DNA of 9,772 nt, taken from Bacillota bacterium (GTDB lineage Bacteria; Bacillota; Clostridia; Peptostreptococcales; Anaerovoracaceae). Position 1 is the first letter of the stretch. Every line of letters starts with the position of its first letter. The notes beneath the pieces were generated by a model. It ran no database searches. It had not been told where the DNA came from and saw only the letters and a program-made list of their open reading frames with translations. The stretch covers positions 1 to 9,772 of the forward strand of contig JAFOGM010000288.1 in assembly GCA_017386805.1 (NCBI GenBank). Direction: 5' to 3'. Of this stretch, positions 5,854 to 9,772 are shown piece after piece. The position numbers were made by a program, and so were the translations under genes.

Positions 5854-6753
5854 TCAAAAATCATGTTTATCGGAAGAAATCAAACCGTATCCCATCAGAA
5901 CATTTTTGAGCCGATCCAATGTAATATCTGAAGGTGTACAAAGGGGAAGGCGATATTCCAATCGGATCATATCCATGAGCCAAAGTGCGGCTTTCACAGG
6001 AATGGGATTGACTTCGCAGAATAAAGCATCGATCAAGGTTTTGTATTCCCGCTGCAGGCCGGCTGCAGTTTTAAAATCTCCGTCAAACCATGCCTGGGTC
6101 ATTTGATGCATTTCCTTTGGAATGACATTACCGCAAGTGGAAATCACACCAGAACCGCCCATAGCCATGATGGGAATGACCTGATCATCGTTTCCGGAAT
6201 ACAATGCAAATCCGGGATTCACGTATTTGGAAATCTCAACGATCTGAGAGATGTTTCCGGAGGCTTCTTTGATTCCGCAGATGTTGGGATGACGAGCCAG
6301 AACACCAACGGTTTCCGGAGCAATATTGACTCCCGTACGGGAAGCTACAGAATAGAGGATCACAGGACTTTTCAGTCGATCTGCGATGTAGGTATAGTGT
6401 TGGATCAGACCCTTCTGAGAACATTTATTGTAGTAAGGTGTGACCATTAAAATGCCATCGGCGCCGGCATACTCCATGGCTTTGGCCTTGGTCAAAGCGA
6501 CTTGGGTATCGTTGGAGCCAGCTCCGGCAATCACCGGTACCCGGTGATGGACTTTATCGATAGTGAATTGAACGATCTGAATTTGTTCCTCCAGTGACAG
6601 TGTGGATGCTTCGCCGGTAGTTCCGCAGCTGACCAGGGCATCGATCCCATTGGAAAGCTGAAACTCGATCAGACGGCTAAGTGCTTCCAAATCCGGTTTT
6701 CCATCTTTGAAAGGGGTGACCAGTGCGGTGGCCGCACCCTGAAACAGTGACAT
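5854..6753 (-). CDS. dapA: 4-hydroxy-tetrahydrodipicolinate synthase
   Basis: DapA condenses pyruvate with aspartate semialdehyde in the first committed step of lysine and diaminopimelate synthesis, feeding peptidoglycan and, in spore formers, dipicolinate. The 299-residue product has the TIM-barrel signatures GTTGE (44-48), YYNK (107-110), a catalytic-tyrosine segment with Tyr134 and Arg139, and the Schiff-base lysine Lys162 in KEASG; EVNPIPVK lies near the C-terminus. Two segments depart from common forms: LYSVASRTG replaces the usual LYNVPxRTG, and YYNKCSQKG replaces YYNKP(T/S)QEG. Related aldolases such as N-acetylneuraminate lyase are less likely given the EVNPIPVK and GTTGE pattern. The start has AAGAAGG seven bases upstream (6761-6767 on the plus strand). 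It is a single gene facing away from ftsK and ending at the shared terminator. There is no room upstream for a full lysine riboswitch. Confidence 0.93.
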   Translation of the reverse strand: MSLFQGAATALVTPFKDGKPDLEALSRLIEFQLSNGIDALVSCGTTGEASTLSLEEQIQIVQFTIDKVHHRVPVIAGAGSNDTQVALTKAKAMEYAGADGILMVTPYYNKCSQKGLIQHYTYIADRLKSPVILYSVASRTGVNIAPETVGVLARHPNICGIKEASGNISQIVEISKYVNPGFALYSGNDDQVIPIMAMGGSGVISTCGNVIPKEMHQMTQAWFDGDFKTAAGLQREYKTLIDALFCEVNPIPVKAALWLMDMIRLEYRLPLCTPSDITLDRLKNVLMGYGLISSDKHDF

Positions 6754-6816
6754 AGATATCCCTTCTTTCTACATAGAATCTTCACTTAAAATATGTTATG
6801 AATCGAAGGGGAATTG

Positions 6817-6825
6817 TGCTATAAT
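6817..6825 (+). promoter_or_regulatory. Extended -10 promoter for ftsK
   Basis: TGCTATAAT gives a perfect -10 (6820-6825) with an upstream TG. The best -35 at 18 bases is a poor TTATGA (6796-6801), so recognition probably depends on the extended -10. It lies 50 bases before the ftsK start. Confidence 0.6.
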
Positions 6826-6839
6826 ATATATTTGAAAAA

Positions 6840-6858
6840 GTACGAACTTTTGTCGTAC
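6840..6858 (+). repeat. Inverted repeat in ftsK leader, possible operator
   Basis: GTACGA (6840-6845) and TCGTAC (6853-6858) are perfect complements around a seven-base spacer. The element lies about 8 to 26 bases after the expected transcription start, where a repressor site or small RNA hairpin could act. CGAAC followed by four bases and GT resembles the left side of a Gram-positive LexA box, but the right half does not match. Confidence 0.45.
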
Positions 6859-6874
6859 CCCGATGGAGGATGTT

Positions 6875-9631
6875 ATGGCAGAAACCAAGAAAAAGACGAC
6901 TGGGAAATCTACCAGTTCCAAAAATACAACTTCTTCTGCGAAATCTACAGCCAATACTGCGAAACCGAAGTCCAAAGCTGCAGAAACCCGTGCGAAGAAT
7001 AAAGCTGAACGCGAAAAACATAAAGAAGAAATTTTACGAAAGAGCCGGATCCACGATGAGATCTGGGCTGTAGTCATGATTGCCCTGGGCGTGTTCCTGG
7101 CAGTCTCCATTCAGACTACCGCCACCGGGATCTTTGGTGCGGCTCTGAAGTCGGTTCTTATGGGAAGCTTCGGTTTGATCGCCCACATTTTACCGTACTA
7201 TCTGATTTTATATGGATTATTACTGTTTGCGAAGCAGGCGTCTCACATCGGTGCGAGATCGGCGATTTGTCTGATCCTGATTTTCCTGATGATCGTTGTG
7301 GTGAATTCTTCCTTCCACCTGGATGGAACCGAAGAATTTGGAGCAAAGTTTATCACAGACAGTTATCGATTAGGCCAGACAAAGGAAAGTGCCGGCGTCA
7401 TCGGTATGATGATCGGTCTTGCTCTGATCACAATCGTTGGAAAAACAGGTCTCTGGATTTTCTGTGCGGCAGTGATCGTGGTTTGTGTTCTCCTTTTGGT
7501 CAACACACCCATCAGTGCATTCTTTGATAACTGGAAAGCCCATCGCCTTGCAGTGAAAAAGGAAAGGGAAGAAGCTGCGGTATTCCGTGCAGAAGAAGCG
7601 GAGAAAGCGGCTAAGGAAGCGGAACGCGCCAAGAGAGAAGCAGAGCTGGCTCAGAAGGCAGCCGATGCAAAGCGCAGAACCCAGACACTTCCGCCTGTCA
7701 GCCTGGGAATCCAGGAAACCATGGATCTGAAACCTATGGAACTGACTCCCCTGGAAGTAAAACCTATGGATCTGAAGCAGGTTGTGGAAGCACCTGTGAC
7801 CAAAGAGCCGGTGATCGTACATATTCCCGGAGAAATTTCGGAAGGTCAGAAACAGATCCTGGAGCTGATGAACGATGATACTTTATTTGAATCCCGAGGT
7901 GTCAGCGAAGGATTCGGACTGGAAGCAGCGACTCCTGTGGAACCGGGTAAGGGTCTGAACCCTGTGGAAGTACCGGAAATGCAGGAAAGAGCGGCTGTGA
8001 CCGGGAGCGAAGCGATTGCCCAGGTCAACGAACGGGAAGCAGCTGCTTTGATGGCAGCGCAGAGCGGTGGAGTTGCCTCCGATATGACAGAACCGCTGCG
8101 ACCCAAGAAGGATGAGGGCCCGGTGGAACCGCTGAACATTTCTACAGAAACGGTTCCGATCCCGCAGTACCAGTATCCGCCCTTGGATTTATTGAATAAA
8201 CCTTCCAGAAGCGGTCATGCCAATGAAAAGGCCAGTCTGGAAGCCAGCGCACAGAAGCTGGAAGAAACCTTACATAATTTCAATGTCAACGCCAACGTGG
8301 TCCAGGTTACCAAAGGCCCCACTGTGACACGATATGAAATCCAGCCTGCGGTAGGCGTTAAGGTCAGCAGCATCGTTCGTCTGGCCGATGATATCGCGCT
8401 GAATCTGGCTGCGAAATCCATCCGTATCGAAGCGCCCATCCCCGGAAAGGCGGCTGTGGGTATCGAAGTGGAAAACGATAAAATCAACATGGTTACTATC
8501 CGTGAAATTATCGATTCCAGAGAATTCAAGGACAATAAGTCCAAGATTTCCTTTGCAGTAGGGAAGGATATCGGCGGTAAGTCTATTGTGACTGACCTGA
8601 AGTCCATGCCCCATCTGCTGATCGCAGGTTCTACCGGTTCCGGTAAGAGTGTCTGCATCAACAGTTTGATCTGCAGTATCCTGTACCATGCAACTCCGGA
8701 AGAAGTGAAGTTCATCCTCATTGACCCCAAGGTGGTGGAACTGTCCAATTATAACGGAATTCCTCATCTGCTGATTCCTGTGGTTACCGAGCCGAAGAAG
8801 GCTGCGGCAGCTCTGAACTGGGCAGTAGCGGAAATGAATGAACGTTACAAGAAATTTGCGGAATCTGGTGTCCGTGACCTGGCATCTTACAATGAAAAGG
8901 TCAAGGCAGCTGGTGAAAACGATAAATTCATGCCCCAGATCGTCATCATCATCGACGAATTGGCAGACCTGATGATCGCAGCACCGTCTCAGGTGGAAGA
9001 ATCCATCAACCGTCTGGCGGCCTTAGCGAGAGCGGCTGGTATGCACCTGGTTGTTGCTACACAGAGACCGTCGGTTGATGTTATTACCGGGGTCATCAAG
9101 GCCAATATCGGTTCCAGAATCGCCTTTGCTGTATCCTCCCAGTTCGACTCCAGAACCATTCTGGACATGGCTGGTGCAGAAAAGCTGGTGGGAAAGGGCG
9201 ATATGCTCTTCGCACCCATGGGTCAAAAACCCACTCGTGTTCAGGGTTGCTTCATTTCCGATGCAGAAGTTCATGGAATCATCGATTTCCTGAAAAACCA
9301 GGCGGAAGGAAAGACGGAGTACTCCCAGGATGTGATTCATTCCATCGAACGGGCTAACTCTGGAACCAATGAACAGGAAGAGGAAGTGGATGAACTGCTG
9401 TCTGATGCTATCGAACTGGTAGTCCAGGCAGAACAAGCTTCGGTATCCATGCTCCAGAGACGTTTCCGTATCGGTTACAACCGTGCAGCTCGTCTGGTGG
9501 ACATGATGGAAGCCCGCGGAATCATCGGACCTGCCGATGGAAGCCGTCCCAGAAAGGTACTGATCGATATGATGGATCTGGCCGAAATGCAGGCTCAGGC
9601 CATGGATGACAGCGTACCGGAAGAAATTTAG
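6875..9631 (+). CDS. ftsK: DNA translocase FtsK/SpoIIIE
   Basis: A membrane-anchored, septum-located ATP-driven motor that pumps chromosomal DNA during division, or into the forespore if it acts as SpoIIIE. The 918-residue product has a Lys/Thr/Ser-rich N-terminus, four or five membrane helices within about 63-210, and a Glu/Ala/Lys-rich helix (222-268). A variable linker runs to about 440. The motor domain follows, with Walker A GSTGSGKS (585-592), DPKVVELSNYNG and Walker B IIIDELADL (Asp694, Glu695). The C-terminal winged-helix gamma domain (about 841-905, QRRFRIGYNRAARL) reads orientation sequences. I chose the ATG at 6875 because GGAGG (6865-6869) sits five bases upstream; the in-frame ATG at 6863 overlaps that site and has none of its own. 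rimO follows after 17 bases. Sequence alone cannot separate a vegetative FtsK from SpoIIIE. Confidence 0.96.
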   Translation: MAETKKKTTGKSTSSKNTTSSAKSTANTAKPKSKAAETRAKNKAEREKHKEEILRKSRIHDEIWAVVMIALGVFLAVSIQTTATGIFGAALKSVLMGSFGLIAHILPYYLILYGLLLFAKQASHIGARSAICLILIFLMIVVVNSSFHLDGTEEFGAKFITDSYRLGQTKESAGVIGMMIGLALITIVGKTGLWIFCAAVIVVCVLLLVNTPISAFFDNWKAHRLAVKKEREEAAVFRAEEAEKAAKEAERAKREAELAQKAADAKRRTQTLPPVSLGIQETMDLKPMELTPLEVKPMDLKQVVEAPVTKEPVIVHIPGEISEGQKQILELMNDDTLFESRGVSEGFGLEAATPVEPGKGLNPVEVPEMQERAAVTGSEAIAQVNEREAAALMAAQSGGVASDMTEPLRPKKDEGPVEPLNISTETVPIPQYQYPPLDLLNKPSRSGHANEKASLEASAQKLEETLHNFNVNANVVQVTKGPTVTRYEIQPAVGVKVSSIVRLADDIALNLAAKSIRIEAPIPGKAAVGIEVENDKINMVTIREIIDSREFKDNKSKISFAVGKDIGGKSIVTDLKSMPHLLIAGSTGSGKSVCINSLICSILYHATPEEVKFILIDPKVVELSNYNGIPHLLIPVVTEPKKAAAALNWAVAEMNERYKKFAESGVRDLASYNEKVKAAGENDKFMPQIVIIIDELADLMIAAPSQVEESINRLAALARAAGMHLVVATQRPSVDVITGVIKANIGSRIAFAVSSQFDSRTILDMAGAEKLVGKGDMLFAPMGQKPTRVQGCFISDAEVHGIIDFLKNQAEGKTEYSQDVIHSIERANSGTNEQEEEVDELLSDAIELVVQAEQASVSMLQRRFRIGYNRAARLVDMMEARGIIGPADGSRPRKVLIDMMDLAEMQAQAMDDSVPEEI
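7730..7775 (+). repeat. Short tandem-like repeat in the ftsK linker
   Basis: AAACCTATGGA followed by ACTGA (7730-7745) recurs 30 bases later as AAACCTATGGA with TCTGA (7760-7775), 15 of 16 identical and in frame. It encodes the repeated KPM(E/D)L motif in the flexible linker (about residues 286-300). It probably reflects loose constraint on the linker. Confidence 0.6.
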
Positions 9632-9648
9632 ATTAAAGGAGAACGACT

Positions 9649-9772
9649 TTGAAGTTTTATATCAATACATTAGGTTGTGAAAAAAATACGGTAGACTCCG
9701 AAGGAGCGACCGGGATCTTAATGAGAGCTGGTCACGAACCGGCGGATCGTCCTTCTGAGGCCGATGTGATCA
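9649..9772 (+). CDS. rimO: Ribosomal protein S12 methylthiotransferase RimO (5' end only)
   Basis: RimO is a radical-SAM iron-sulfur enzyme that adds a methylthio group to an aspartate of ribosomal protein S12. Only about 41 codons are present before the window edge. They read (M)KFYINTLGCEKNTVDSEGA followed by a segment ending SEADVI, the start of the UPF0004 (MTTase) domain with its first cluster cysteine at residue 10. The GCEKNTVDSE pattern fits RimO better than MiaB, which typically has GCQMN. No ATG is available at the right place, so the start is taken as TTG 9649-9651, with AAAGGAGA (9635-9642) seven bases upstream of it. It lies 17 bases after the ftsK stop and is probably cotranscribed. 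The radical-SAM CxxxCxxC motif is outside the window. Confidence 0.88.
   Translation, partial: MKFYINTLGCEKNTVDSEGATGILMRAGHEPADRPSEADVI

Noticed and set aside
6754..6874. Lysine riboswitch or T-box upstream of dapA
   Set aside because: The gap to ftsK is only about 120 bases and lacks T-box or lysine-riboswitch landmarks and any terminator stem.
1..9772. Alternative genetic code with UGA as a sense codon
   Set aside because: coaD, tmcAL, ackA, rpmF, dapA and ftsK have full-length frames with no internal TGA, and ylbJ ends at a TGA overlapping the next start. One TGA in rsmD does not justify a code change.
1..9772. CRISPR array, insertion sequence, prophage, tRNA or rRNA
   Set aside because: No direct-repeat array, transposase motif, terminal inverted repeats or RNA gene features were seen on either strand.

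Overview
The window holds a chromosomal housekeeping region from a low-to-moderate G+C Gram-positive anaerobe, most likely a member of Bacillota class Clostridia. The evidence is strong AGGAGG-type ribosome binding sites, sigma-A-like promoters, a YlbJ-type membrane protein typical of spore formers, a four-cysteine L32 protein, and a gene order that resembles the Bacillus subtilis ylbH-coaD-ylbJ-ylbM-ylbN-rpmF segment. I cannot assign a genus from sequence alone.

Layout, plus strand unless stated: an rsmD frame broken by an in-frame TGA (55-621), coaD (623-1117), an unnamed 176-residue helical 'ATPase-like' protein (1119-1649), ylbJ (1686-2864), ylbM/tmcAL (2861-4117), ackA (4272-5468), rpmF (5601-5780), a bidirectional-looking terminator (5817-5849), dapA on the minus strand (5854-6753), ftsK/spoIIIE (6875-9631), and the first 41 codons of rimO from a TTG start (9649 to the window edge). 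The first five genes are tightly packed, with gaps of 1 to 36 bases and one 4-base overlap, and look like one operon. ackA and rpmF each have a promoter-like element and an untranslated leader. dapA and ftsK diverge from a gap of about 120 bases.

Functionally the genes cover 16S rRNA methylation, coenzyme A synthesis, tRNA anticodon acetylation from acetate (TmcAL), acetate/ATP metabolism (AckA), a ribosomal protein, lysine/cell-wall precursor synthesis (DapA), chromosome translocation (FtsK) and ribosomal protein S12 methylthiolation (RimO). Compared with the usual Firmicutes order, ylbK, ylbL and ylbN/yceD (DUF177) are missing, and ackA lies between ylbM and rpmF without pta.

I see no mobile element, CRISPR array, RNA gene or clearly new multi-gene system. 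The points most worth a second look are the in-frame TGA in rsmD, the uncharacterised coaD-linked coiled-coil gene, the lost yceD between ackA and rpmF, and a palindrome resembling half a LexA box just downstream of the ftsK promoter.
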